NCBI RefSeq assembly: GCF_034087045.1
Contig: NZ_CP139247.1
Coordinates: forward strand, 2,630,001-2,694,000
DNA: 64,000 bases
Origin: Chitinophaga sancti
Lineage (GTDB): Bacteria > Bacteroidota > Bacteroidia > Chitinophagales > Chitinophagaceae
Direction: 5' to 3'
Within the stretch, counting starts at the first letter, position 1, and each line of letters opens with the position of its first letter. Both the position numbers and the translations under genes were made by a program. The notes below the pieces were generated by a model that did not search any database, was not told the origin of the DNA, and was given only the letters and a program-made list of their open reading frames with translations. Positions 55,801 through 64,000 of the stretch are shown in pieces.

Positions 55801-55902
55801 GTGGCAGATATAGGTTTATATATTCCGATTGAAGATAACAAGTAATACCGTATTCTTCAAATTACCTTAATTTTGCTGTTGAAATTTTATATCTAATTGA
55901 TT

Positions 55903-56490
55903 ATGACGCCTGAACGTAGAGAAAGATTATTATTCGTACTGAATAGACGCCAGGCTGGCCTTACGGTAGTACTGGACAATATAGAAGATCCACACAATGT
56001 TTCTGCAATAATGCGTACCTGCGATGCGGTAGGTATCCAGGAAATATATGTGGTGACCACCAAGGCGCCAAGGGTGAAAAAATGGGGTGTTAAAAGTTCG
56101 TCCAGTGCTGTTAAATGGCTGACAATTCATCAGTTTACCGATGTACGGGAATGTATTAAAGTATTAAGGCAGCGATATGATAAATTGATGACGACTCATC
56201 TGGCGCATGGTGCAGTAAGTTTGTATGATATTGATTTTACGGGTTCTGTAGCGTTGGTATTTGGAAATGAGCAGACAGGGGTATCGGAGGAATTGAGGGC
56301 TGCTGCGGATGGTAATTTTATTATTCCACAAATGGGGATTATTCGTTCCCTGAATGTATCAGTAGCGTGTGCGGTGAGTATCTATGAGGCCATGAGGCAA
56401 AAGACGCTGGCTGGGCATTATGATAAAAGGAATTTACCTGATGAACAATTTAATACCCTGCTAGATGAATGGGGATATGAAGAAGAATAA
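55903..56490 (+). CDS. TrmH family tRNA/rRNA 2'-O-methyltransferase
   Basis: 195 residues from the ATG at 55903; a TTG two codons earlier is less likely. The SPOUT fold shows VLDNIEDPHNVSAIMRTCDA (motif 1), ALVFGNEQTGVSEEL (motif 2) and IIPQMGIIRSLNVSVACAV (motif 3), the SAM-binding trefoil knot. The N-terminal RRERLLFVLNRRQAGLTVV and length resemble TrmH, which methylates G18 of tRNA, but the target is not certain. TAATTTTG at 55868-55875 may be its -7 element. Confidence 0.88.
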   Translation: MTPERRERLLFVLNRRQAGLTVVLDNIEDPHNVSAIMRTCDAVGIQEIYVVTTKAPRVKKWGVKSSSSAVKWLTIHQFTDVRECIKVLRQRYDKLMTTHLAHGAVSLYDIDFTGSVALVFGNEQTGVSEELRAAADGNFIIPQMGIIRSLNVSVACAVSIYEAMRQKTLAGHYDKRNLPDEQFNTLLDEWGYEEE

Positions 56491-56494
56491 AAAT

Positions 56495-56527
56495 AAAAAA
56501 GCTGTTACAAATCGCAACAGCTTTTTT
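56495..56527. terminator. Bidirectional terminator between TrmH gene and nrdA
   Basis: Stem AAAAAAGCTGTT (56495-56506) with AACAGCTTTTTT (56516-56527), 9-base loop. Confidence 0.9.
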
Positions 56528-56545
56528 ATTTTAAAGACGTTTGAA

Positions 56546-58948
56546 TTACGCACTACATGTCACACAACCCTCTTCCATGGTGCACACTGCACCTTCAATT
56601 ATCTCCACCTCATCTAACTTCGGGTCTACTTTCTTTTCGCCAACAGGTGCTGTAGCAGCAATCACTGGCTCCATATTCTGACCACCCTGTTTCTCTACTG
56701 TAAACTGTACAGCCTGTGTAGCTGCCTGTGTACGCAGATAATACATACCTGTTTTCAAACCTCTCTTCCATGAGTGGAAGTGCATAGATGTCAGCTTCGC
56801 AGCAGAAGGAGTATCTACGAACAGGTTCAGTGACTGAGACTGGCATATAAATGCACCACGATCTGCAGCCATATCGATGATTGTACGTTGTTTGATTTCC
56901 CAAACAGTTTTGTACAGCGCTTTGATGTTAGTTGGAATTTCCTGGATGTTCTGGATAGACCCGTTTGCCGCAATGATCTTGTTCTTCATATCATTATCCC
57001 ACAGGCCCAGTTCTACCAGATCTTTCAGCAGGTGTTTGTTCACTACCACAAATTCACCACTCAGTACACGACGGGTGTAGATATTGGAAGTATATGGTTC
57101 AAAACATTCGTTGTTACCAAGAATCTGAGAAGTAGATGCAGTAGGCATAGGCGCCAGCAACAGGGAGTTGCGGATACCATGCTTTTTAATGTCTGCTTTC
57201 AGTGAAGTCCAATCCCAGCGTGCAGAAGGTGTTACGCCCCACATATCAAACTGCAGAATACCTTTTGAGGCAGGTGAGCCTGGGAAGGTTTCGTAAGCGC
57301 CTTCTTTTACAGCCAGATCTTTGGAAGCGGTGAGGCCTGCAAAGTAGATAGTTTCAAAGATATCTTTATTCAGCTGTTTAGCTTCTTCACTTTCAAATGG
57401 ATAACGCATCAGGATAAAGGCATCTGCCAGACCCTGTACACCCAGTCCGATAGGACGGTGACGCAGGTTGGAGTTACGTGCCTGTTCAACCGGATAGAAG
57501 TTATTATCTATGATGCGGTTCAGGTTGATCGCTACCTGATAAGTCACATCAAATAAACGCTGGTGATCAAATTTACCATCGATCACAAAGCGAGGCAGTG
57601 CCAGGGAAGCGAGGTTACATACTGCTACTTCGTTGGCATCAGTATATTCGATGATTTCTGTACACAGGTTCGAGCTCTTGATAGTACCCAGGTTCTGCTG
57701 GTTCGATTTGCTATTGGCAGCATCTTTATACAGCAGGTAAGGGTTACCGGTTTCAATCTGTGCATCGAGAATAGCGAACCACAGGTCCTGTGCTTTCACA
57801 GTTTTGCGTGCGCGGTTTTCGCTTTCGTATTGTGTATATAATTTCTCGAAAGCTTCACCCCAGCACTCGTGCAGTCCTGGTGCTTCGTGAGGACAGAACA
57901 GGCTCCAGTCGCCATTTTCTTCCACACGTTTCATGAACAGGTCTGGCACCCATAGTGCATAGAAAAGATCTCTTGCACGCATTTCTTCTTTACCATGGTT
58001 CTTGCGCAGATCAAGGAATTCGAAGATGTCTGCATGCCATGGTTCCAGGTAGATTGCGAAAGCGCCTTTACGCTTACCACCACCCTGGTCTACATAACGT
58101 GCAGTATCGTTGAACACACGGAGCATAGGAATGATACCATTAGAAGTACCATTGGTACCACTGATGTATGAACCTGTAGCGCGGATGTTGTGAATGCTCA
58201 GACCAATACCGCCGGCACTTTGTGAGATCTTTGCAGTTTGCTTGAGGGTATCATAGATACCTTCAATACTATCGTCCTGCATGGTGAGCAGGAAGCAGCT
58301 GGACATCTGTGGCTTAGGCGTACCTGCATTGAACAGGGTAGGCGTAGCATGTGTGAACCAGCGTTCGCTCATCAGGTTATATGTTTTGATAGCAGCGTCG
58401 ATATCCTCTTTGTGTATACCAACTGCCACACGCATCAACATATGTTGTGGACGTTCCGCCACTTTCCCGTCTATCTTTAATAAGTAAGAACGTTCCAGTG
58501 TTTTGAAACCGAAATAATCGAATGCGAAATCTCGGTCGTAAATTATATTGGAGTCGAGCATCTCTGCATTCTTACTGATGATTTCCATCACATCGTCAGA
58601 GATCAGTGGTGCAGGTTTGCCGACTTTAGGATCGATATAATCATACAGGTTCTTCATTGTCTGGGAGAATGATTTCACTGTATTTTTATGCAGGTTACTT
58701 ACTGCAATGCGTGAAGCCAGCAGCGCGTAATCGGGATGTTTGGTAGTAAGCGAAGCGGCTGTTTCTGCAGCCAGATTATCCAGCTCAGTAGTATTCACTC
58801 CATCATATAAACCTTGAATTACTTTCTTGGCAACGTCGATGGCATCTACATAATCCGCATTTAATCCATAACAAAGCTTTTCAACGCGGGCAGTGATCTT
58901 GTCAAACTTTACCGCTTCTTTGCGGCCGTCGCGCTTAATTACAAACAT
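56546..58948 (-). CDS. nrdA: Ribonucleotide reductase class Ia, alpha subunit
   Basis: 800 residues. The N-terminal ATP-cone (about 1-90; [18 protein letters not shown]) gives overall dATP control. The catalytic barrel includes [29 protein letters not shown], the radical-site [22 protein letters not shown] and [22 protein letters not shown]. The C-terminal redox pair is in EEGCVTCSA. It reduces ribonucleoside diphosphates. It follows nrdB by 105 bases on the same strand, so the two form one operon. Confidence 0.96.
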   Translation of the reverse strand: MFVIKRDGRKEAVKFDKITARVEKLCYGLNADYVDAIDVAKKVIQGLYDGVNTTELDNLAAETAASLTTKHPDYALLASRIAVSNLHKNTVKSFSQTMKNLYDYIDPKVGKPAPLISDDVMEIISKNAEMLDSNIIYDRDFAFDYFGFKTLERSYLLKIDGKVAERPQHMLMRVAVGIHKEDIDAAIKTYNLMSERWFTHATPTLFNAGTPKPQMSSCFLLTMQDDSIEGIYDTLKQTAKISQSAGGIGLSIHNIRATGSYISGTNGTSNGIIPMLRVFNDTARYVDQGGGKRKGAFAIYLEPWHADIFEFLDLRKNHGKEEMRARDLFYALWVPDLFMKRVEENGDWSLFCPHEAPGLHECWGEAFEKLYTQYESENRARKTVKAQDLWFAILDAQIETGNPYLLYKDAANSKSNQQNLGTIKSSNLCTEIIEYTDANEVAVCNLASLALPRFVIDGKFDHQRLFDVTYQVAINLNRIIDNNFYPVEQARNSNLRHRPIGLGVQGLADAFILMRYPFESEEAKQLNKDIFETIYFAGLTASKDLAVKEGAYETFPGSPASKGILQFDMWGVTPSARWDWTSLKADIKKHGIRNSLLLAPMPTASTSQILGNNECFEPYTSNIYTRRVLSGEFVVVNKHLLKDLVELGLWDNDMKNKIIAANGSIQNIQEIPTNIKALYKTVWEIKQRTIIDMAADRGAFICQSQSLNLFVDTPSAAKLTSMHFHSWKRGLKTGMYYLRTQAATQAVQFTVEKQGGQNMEPVIAATAPVGEKKVDPKLDEVEIIEGAVCTMEEGCVTCSA

Positions 58949-59053
58949 GGTTAAATGAATTTAAAGGTTAGTATAATCGAATATGTGTGGGCAAAAAAAT
59001 GTCAGCTTATAGCTTGCAATTATTATGCCTTTATACATGAATCCGGTAATTAA

Positions 59054-60025
59054 TTAGAAATCTTCATCGAGGCTGAAAGTCTGCGTATCTTTTCCAGACA
59101 TTACACCAGCTTTCTGATAGTCACCCACCCGTTTTTCGAAGAAGTTGGTTTTACCCTGAAGAGAAATCATCTCCATGAAATCAAACGGATTTGCAGTATT
59201 ATATATTTTACTATAACCTAATTCTGATAACCAGCGGTCTGCTACGAATTCAATGTATTCGGCCATCAGCTTACTGTTCATGCCAATCAGTGCTACAGGC
59301 AACGCATCGATAATAAATTCTTTTTCAATTTCTACTGCGTTGGATATAATATGGTGAACCTGTTCTTCTGATAATTTTTGTTCCAGCATACTATAGAGCA
59401 AACAAGCAAATTCACAATGCAATCCTTCATCACGGCTAATCAATTCATTGGAGAATGTCAACCCTGGCATCAATCCTCTTTTCTTGAGCCAGAAGATAGA
59501 ACAGAAGCTACCGGAGAAAAAGATACCTTCTACCGCAGCAAATGCTACGAGGCGTTCTGCAAAGTTGCCATTCTCAATCCAGCGCAGTGCCCACTCTGCT
59601 TTTTTCTTTACAGCGGGTACGGTGTCGATGGCATGGAACAGGCGGTCTTTTTCAACCGGATCTTTTACATAAGTATCGATCAGTAATGCGTACGTTTCAG
59701 AATGGATGTTTTCCATCATGATCTGAAAGCCATAAAAACATCGGGCTTCTGGTAATTGCACTTCACTCATGAAGTTAACAGCCAGATTTTCATTTACAAT
59801 GCCATCGCTGGCAGCAAAAAATGCGAGTACGTGTGTAATAAAGTGACGTTCACCATCATTCAGATTAGCCCAGTCTTTCAGGTCCCCACTCAGATCTATT
59901 TCTTCAGCTGTCCAGAAACTGGCCTCGTGCTTCTTGTATTTTTCCCATACAGCCGGATAATTGATAGGCAGCAATACAAAGCGATCCTTATTTTCCTTCA
60001 ACAGGAGTTCATTCTCGTAGTTCAT
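59054..60025 (-). CDS. nrdB: Ribonucleotide reductase class Ia, beta subunit
   Basis: 323 residues from the ATG at 60025 ([16 protein letters not shown]); the open frame extends 57 codons further but that part has no family resemblance. Diiron and radical residues lie in [36 protein letters not shown] and the later [14 protein letters not shown]. The C-terminal tail ends FSLDEDF, the peptide that docks on the alpha subunit. Here nrdB precedes nrdA. Confidence 0.95.
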   Translation of the reverse strand: MNYENELLLKENKDRFVLLPINYPAVWEKYKKHEASFWTAEEIDLSGDLKDWANLNDGERHFITHVLAFFAASDGIVNENLAVNFMSEVQLPEARCFYGFQIMMENIHSETYALLIDTYVKDPVEKDRLFHAIDTVPAVKKKAEWALRWIENGNFAERLVAFAAVEGIFFSGSFCSIFWLKKRGLMPGLTFSNELISRDEGLHCEFACLLYSMLEQKLSEEQVHHIISNAVEIEKEFIIDALPVALIGMNSKLMAEYIEFVADRWLSELGYSKIYNTANPFDFMEMISLQGKTNFFEKRVGDYQKAGVMSGKDTQTFSLDEDF

Positions 60026-60491
60026 CAACTCAATTAATTTAATTATGGTTAACGTATATAGACATGCCAGGACATTACGGAAAGGAGACGTTCCCGCCAA
60101 TTTATTTGCTATGAACCCTTTTTCTGAAATACCCTTATTATACGCTGGTTTGTTCAGGACAGGTGGATTGCGCTGGTAATGTTTTCTCGGGGGCACAACT
60201 TCGCCATGAACTTATACAAATGTAATGATGATCTTCGCTGGCTATATTTTAAGTTATTAACGACCTGTGGAAAACACGTGTGGGTAATTATAGAATGAAG
60301 CAGGACAGGGGAATTCGCGGATGTTAATTCTATCCGCAATCGTTTTGCACATAGAAAATAATTTAGATATTATTCAGTTTTTTTTCCGGAAAATGAGCTA
60401 AAATTTTACCAATTTTTTGTTAATTCATTTACTACCAGTAAAATAAAAAAAGATATTTGTGCAATATTAGCATAAAGTATAATCATTCATT
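60026..60491. other. Divergent intergenic region, nrdB to ABC transporter
   Basis: 466 bases. A minus-strand TACATTTG (60216-60223; CAAATGTA on the plus strand) is a possible -7 element for nrdBA, with no clear -33. The right half is very AT-rich; GATATTTG about 35 bases before the ABC ATG is a partial -7 match. No NrdR box, small gene or RNA was recognised with confidence. Confidence 0.45.
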
Positions 60492-61133
60492 ATGTCGGCA
60501 CCCGTACTCCATTTAAAAAATGTGATTAAAGCCTATGAAGATCATGTAGTTCTGAATATCCCTGATCTCCAATTAGAATATGGAACCTATTGGTTATTAG
60601 GGGGAAATGGAGCCGGCAAGACTACCAGTATGAAAGTAATGGCAGCTCTGATACCTTGTCAGGGTGAAATCAGTGTGGAAAACGTGCAGGCAAAGCAGCA
60701 ACCTGTACAATTTAGACGGCTGGTGAACTATGCAGAAGCTGAGCCTGTTTATCCAGGTTTCCTCACAGGAAAAGACCTGGTGAGTTTGTACCTGAAAACC
60801 AAGGGCAAAGGATATAAAGAACTGGATGAGATCATACATTCATTAGGTATCCACGAGTTTATTCACAGACCGGTGAGCGGGTACTCCAGTGGTATGTTGA
60901 AAAAGCTGTCACTGGTACTGGCTTTTGCTGGCAGGCCAAAGGTTATTTTGCTCGATGAGCCGCTGATCACTTTGGATGTTCAAACCGTTCCTTTGATCAA
61001 TCATCTTGTGGAAGAATTCCATACAAAGTTTGGAGTTACTTTTATTATTAGTTCACATCAGCCAGTTTCGGGCAGTTCTATCCGCTTACAGGTCCAGGAT
61101 AAAAATATTGTAGCAGCTCATGGCGTTATCTAA
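60492..61133 (+). CDS. ABC transporter ATP-binding protein
   Basis: 213 residues, a single nucleotide-binding domain. Walker A is GGNGAGKTTSMKV, the signature YSSGMLKKLSL, Walker B VILLDEPLITLD, and the switch His is in IISSHQP. The chain ends soon after, so there is no extra domain. It overlaps the following membrane gene by 14 bases, which makes translational coupling and a common complex likely. The cargo is unknown. Confidence 0.92.
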   Translation: MSAPVLHLKNVIKAYEDHVVLNIPDLQLEYGTYWLLGGNGAGKTTSMKVMAALIPCQGEISVENVQAKQQPVQFRRLVNYAEAEPVYPGFLTGKDLVSLYLKTKGKGYKELDEIIHSLGIHEFIHRPVSGYSSGMLKKLSLVLAFAGRPKVILLDEPLITLDVQTVPLINHLVEEFHTKFGVTFIISSHQPVSGSSIRLQVQDKNIVAAHGVI

Positions 61134-62226
61134 AATATTTACAGCCCGTTTTTATGCAAGTAATGCGGCTATCTTTTTCCTGGTATTTTATTTCTTTTTT
61201 GGAATAGTACCGGGCAATATGTTGCCTTCGTATCACCTGGCGCTGATCAGGGGTTTTACCGGCAATGCAGATTTTCTGTGCCTGGTATTATTGGGCTGGG
61301 CTGTGTACAATGTGAAGTGCGCATTTTTTGTTTTGAAAACATTAAGTGCCAGAGAATCGTTGTACCTGTATGGAACACTGGGGGTGCTGGATGGGACACG
61401 TAAATGGACCACCTGGTATCGTATACATTTCTCACTGTATTTTCCTGCACTTGCATATAGTGCAGTTGCTGTATGCATTGCATGGAAAGATAATCATATA
61501 GGTGCTGCTGTTACTATCATATTATTTCAGTTACTGATGACAGTAATACCATTGTATTTCTATGATTATAGAATAAAACGGCCGGGTACTACTTCTATCT
61601 TTATCAGGTGGCAGCAAAAACTGAATCGCTTATTTACTAAACCCTTGTGGGCATATTATGTGTATGAGTTATTGAATAATGGCAGCCGTTCACTGTTTAT
61701 AACCAAAGGGGTGACTGGGCTCATCATTATTGTTACGTATTCACTGATGGAACAGCCATATGAATTGCGGTTTATGCTGGTAGGATTGTTACTGGTATTA
61801 CTGGCACATACGGTGCTGGTGTTTAATCACAGGCAATTTGATGATCTGAAGTTATCTATGACTATACAATTCCCTTTGCCCTTGTGGAAAAGATATGGAC
61901 ATACATCGTTAGCATATTTCGTGTTGTTATTGCCTGAATTTATTTTCCTGGCAGTGAGAACTTACCAGGTAGCTGGTCCATTAGATCAATTGTTGTTTAT
62001 CTGCCTGAGTGTTTCGATGTTGGTGATGTGGAGAAAGTTGTTATATTTTTCAAAACTGGACCAGGATAAATATTTTCGCTGGGTACTGATTTCAGTAGTA
62101 GTCGCCTTGTTCATGATATTAGGTTATTGGTACTGGTACCTTGTCATTGCATTGCAGGTGCTGGCCTATACAATATTCAGTATACGGTATTATAAGTACG
62201 AACCGCCGCTGGCAGAAGTACAGTAA
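61120..62226 (+). CDS. ABC transporter membrane protein, hypothetical
   Basis: 368 residues with about nine or ten hydrophobic segments, for example AAIFFLVFYFFFGIVPGNML near the N-terminus and LLLVLLAHTVLVF in the second half. It is not recognised as a standard ABC-2 permease, but its overlap with the ATPase gene argues that it is the permease. The length and helix count resemble Bacteroidota two-gene exporters of unknown cargo. A terminator follows at once. Confidence 0.75.
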   Translation: MALSKIFTARFYASNAAIFFLVFYFFFGIVPGNMLPSYHLALIRGFTGNADFLCLVLLGWAVYNVKCAFFVLKTLSARESLYLYGTLGVLDGTRKWTTWYRIHFSLYFPALAYSAVAVCIAWKDNHIGAAVTIILFQLLMTVIPLYFYDYRIKRPGTTSIFIRWQQKLNRLFTKPLWAYYVYELLNNGSRSLFITKGVTGLIIIVTYSLMEQPYELRFMLVGLLLVLLAHTVLVFNHRQFDDLKLSMTIQFPLPLWKRYGHTSLAYFVLLLPEFIFLAVRTYQVAGPLDQLLFICLSVSMLVMWRKLLYFSKLDQDKYFRWVLISVVVALFMILGYWYWYLVIALQVLAYTIFSIRYYKYEPPLAEVQ

Positions 62227-62244
62227 CCCTTCTCATTTTCTTAG

Positions 62245-62274
62245 AAAGTCTCTCAAAATGAGAGACTTTTTTTT
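62245..62274 (+). terminator. Intrinsic terminator after the ABC transporter
   Basis: Stem AAAGTCTCTC (62245-62254) with GAGAGACTTT (62260-62269), loop AAAAT, T run. Confidence 0.92.
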
Positions 62275-62388
62275 GTGCGTAAAAATGAACATTTTGTTGA
62301 AAGGCCTGTTAATAGAGCGTTTGAGTATTCCATGCCAGAACCGGAACAATTTTCGGCTATTATACTGCATCGAATAAACTTATACAAA

Positions 62389-63741
62389 ATGAACAACCTT
62401 TTAAGCGTACTTTTATTTGCATCTGTCCAAACATTCGCGCAGGCGCCTGATACGACCAAAGTGCCTTTTAGCGGCATGGATATGACCTGGCAAAACGGGA
62501 ATGACAGAAGGGATCAACCTAACCTGCAATCAAAGTATGTGACCGGCATCGTGATGCTGGATGTGAACTACACACATTCTTTCAATAATCCAAATGACAA
62601 CACTGTAGTGGGTTCTACTGCACTGGCACGTAACAATGAGGTAGAGGTATCCAGTGCTGCACTGGGCGGTGAGTTTAATTATAATGGGGCCAGAGGCCGT
62701 ATCATCACTCAATTTGGTACCCGTTCTATTGTCGTACCACGTAATGATTATAGTGTGTACAGAGGACAATATCAATTGGCCAATGCATACCGATATATCA
62801 GCGAGGCTTATGCAGGGTATCACTTCAACAAGTGGTATGGCATCAATGTGGATGCCGGTATGTTCATGTCTTATATCGGTCTGAACTCTTATTACCAGGT
62901 TGAAAACTGGGAATATCAGGCCAGCTTTACATCTGATAATACCCCCTGGTTTTTCAATGGTGTACGTGTACAGATCTTTCCCACCAAACACCTGAAAATT
63001 GAGCCCTGGCTCATCAATGGCTGGCAGAGTTATGGTAAATTCAATGCCATGCCTGGGCTGGGTTTTAACATTACCTATGCACCAAATGACAATGTGAAAC
63101 TGATCACCAACAACTACTATGGTTCTGATGCTGCCATGATTGCTGACCGTAAACGTTTCCACTCTGACAATAGTTTTCTGTACAGATATTATAACAAGCC
63201 AAATTCTAACGGTATAACAAAAATGGCTTTCTCCATGACCGGTGATATTGGCTTTGAAAAAGGTGGTGGTGTGAATGGTTTTTCCAATGGCGATAGTACT
63301 AAAGGACCAGCGCAATATTTCTTAAGCGCTATGTTCTATAACCGTACCTGGTTTGCCCATGATCATTTTGCATGGACGATAGGTGGTGGTGTGATGAAAA
63401 ACCCTGGCCGGTACCTGGTGCTGTATCCTACAGGTCAGGCAAGCCCACTACCTGATCCGGCAGATCCTACTAAAACAGAAGGCGCTTATCCTTTCTCTGC
63501 AAATCCCGGCGATCAGTTTGCCGCATGGGATTGTAGTACAAACCTTGACTGGATGCCTAATCAAAACCTGACTTTCAGAATCGAGTATGTACACAGACAT
63601 GCGAGCGTACCTTACTTCGCAGGCAAGGGTGGAGTAACTTCTCCTACAGGTTATACCACTACTCCATTGCCGGCGGACTGGCGTCCTGACCTGGTAAAAT
63701 CAGAAGACAGGATTATCTGTGCAATATTATTCAGGCTGTAA
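62389..63741 (+). CDS. Outer-membrane beta-barrel porin, OmpL-like (BBP2 type)
   Basis: 450 residues from the ATG at 62389, giving a clean signal peptide (MNNLLSVLLFASVQTFAQ); the open frame starts 38 codons earlier inside the preceding terminator region. The mature part has alternating aromatic strands: VMLDVNYTHSFNNPND, EVEVSSAALGGEFNYNG, AYAGYHFNKWYGINVDAGMF, VQIFPTKHLKIEPWLINGW. It ends in IICAILFRL, as barrels end in an aromatic or Leu. The pattern matches putative beta-barrel porin-2; solute unknown. Confidence 0.82.
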   Translation: MNNLLSVLLFASVQTFAQAPDTTKVPFSGMDMTWQNGNDRRDQPNLQSKYVTGIVMLDVNYTHSFNNPNDNTVVGSTALARNNEVEVSSAALGGEFNYNGARGRIITQFGTRSIVVPRNDYSVYRGQYQLANAYRYISEAYAGYHFNKWYGINVDAGMFMSYIGLNSYYQVENWEYQASFTSDNTPWFFNGVRVQIFPTKHLKIEPWLINGWQSYGKFNAMPGLGFNITYAPNDNVKLITNNYYGSDAAMIADRKRFHSDNSFLYRYYNKPNSNGITKMAFSMTGDIGFEKGGGVNGFSNGDSTKGPAQYFLSAMFYNRTWFAHDHFAWTIGGGVMKNPGRYLVLYPTGQASPLPDPADPTKTEGAYPFSANPGDQFAAWDCSTNLDWMPNQNLTFRIEYVHRHASVPYFAGKGGVTSPTGYTTTPLPADWRPDLVKSEDRIICAILFRL

Positions 63742-63771
63742 ATAATCATTTATATTCCTAAGAGAACCCGG

Positions 63772-63799
63772 ATGAGGGTTGCCACCCGGCAACCCTCAT
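63772..63799 (+). terminator. Hairpin after the porin gene
   Basis: 12-bp perfect stem ATGAGGGTTGCC (63772-63783) with GGCAACCCTCAT (63788-63799), loop ACCC. The T-rich tail is poor, so it may act as a transcript-end stabiliser as much as a terminator. Confidence 0.7.
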
Positions 63800-63890
63800 T
63801 GATATTTATAATTTCAAATTGACTATATTCGTAATTCGAGTGCGTAAACTTGGGAGACTGATCAACCAATGTCTTTAATTGAAATTATAA

Positions 63891-64000
63891 ATGGGTTTAT
63901 TTTCCAGATTATTTGGTAAGCGTAGCGAACTCGCTTCCAATGAGCAACTACCTGTAGTACATGTTCCGGATTCGGATGAGCGAATGAACTGGGCAATAGA
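63891..64000 (+). CDS. DUF2314-like protein, N-terminal fragment
   Basis: Partial gene cut by the right edge. The first 36 residues read MGLFSRLFGKRSELA, a polar stretch, then VPDSDERMNWAIE. The DSDxxMNxAI pattern is how DUF2314 (YegJ-type) domains begin, so that is the best guess; too little is present to be sure. Function unknown. TATATTCG near 63823 could be a weak -7 element. Confidence 0.5.
   Translation, partial: MGLFSRLFGKRSELASNEQLPVVHVPDSDERMNWAI

Noticed and set aside
60026..60196. 57-codon N-terminal extension of nrdB
   Set aside because: The added residues do not resemble class Ia beta subunits, and MNYENELLL at 60025 gives the usual N-terminus.

Overview
The window looks like the chromosome of a Bacteroidota, most likely a Chitinophagaceae/Chitinophaga-type soil bacterium. 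This rests on three things. Promoters follow the Bacteroidota pattern (TTTG, about 19-21 nt, TAnnTTTG; the exact form TACCTTTG recurs). The gene families are typical: C-terminal chorismate mutase fused to DAHP synthase, DUF2851, a large AsmA-like protein, an UbiA prenyltransferase next to kdsC and maf. Gene starts mostly lack a strong purine-rich Shine-Dalgarno. No transposase, phage, CRISPR, tRNA or rRNA was seen; the region is dense core genome with many clear intrinsic terminators.

Layout. 1-2.6 kb: end of ilvB, then ilvN and ilvA (branched-chain amino acids). 2.6-4.7 kb: two oxidoreductases. 4.8-10.5 kb: xylose module (Na+ symporter, xylB, xylA, mutarotase-like galM). 10.5-14 kb: small stress-type proteins, a CarboxypepD_reg protein, an ECF sigma factor with an adjacent membrane protein that joins an anti-sigma-like N-terminus to a trypsin-like protease, and an Ala-rich lipoprotein. 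14.1-22 kb: a complete shikimate-to-Phe/Tyr operon (pheA, aminotransferase, tyrA, DAHP synthase-chorismate mutase, aroB, aroA, aroC) behind an unusual leader. 22-29 kb: FKBP isomerase, CocE/NonD hydrolase, YjbR protein, gcvP. 29-37 kb: YkgJ protein, MFS exporter, tail-specific protease, SirB1-like protein, topA. 37-40 kb: DUF2520, kdsC, UbiA prenyltransferase, maf. 40-42.8 kb: metB-hom under a SAM-I riboswitch. 42.8-46 kb: DUF2851, a barrel-like protein, lipA. 46-52.4 kb: a tripartite RND efflux operon. 52.5-64 kb: an orphan anti-sigma-like protein, AsmA-like protein, TrmH methyltransferase, class Ia ribonucleotide reductase, a two-gene ABC transporter, an OmpL-like porin, and the start of a DUF2314 gene.

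The most interesting system is the leader of the aromatic operon (14135-14480). Downstream of a good promoter lie two consecutive leader-peptide attenuators. The first encodes a 20-residue peptide with ten aromatic residues in its last twelve coding positions before Gln-Asn-stop. The second encodes a 26-residue peptide with twelve aromatics in fourteen residues. Each reading frame overlaps or abuts a strand that can pair with the 5' arm of the following intrinsic terminator, the classical antiterminator/terminator arrangement. Both must be passed before pheA is transcribed, so charged tRNA-Phe and tRNA-Tyr levels would gate the whole pathway twice. A long inverted repeat between tyrA and the DAHP synthase gene could shape the same transcript further.

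A second regulatory unit is textbook: promoter, SAM-I aptamer and terminator ahead of metB-hom. Its promoter faces that of the DUF2851 gene, and both -33 elements sit in the arms of one perfect inverted repeat.
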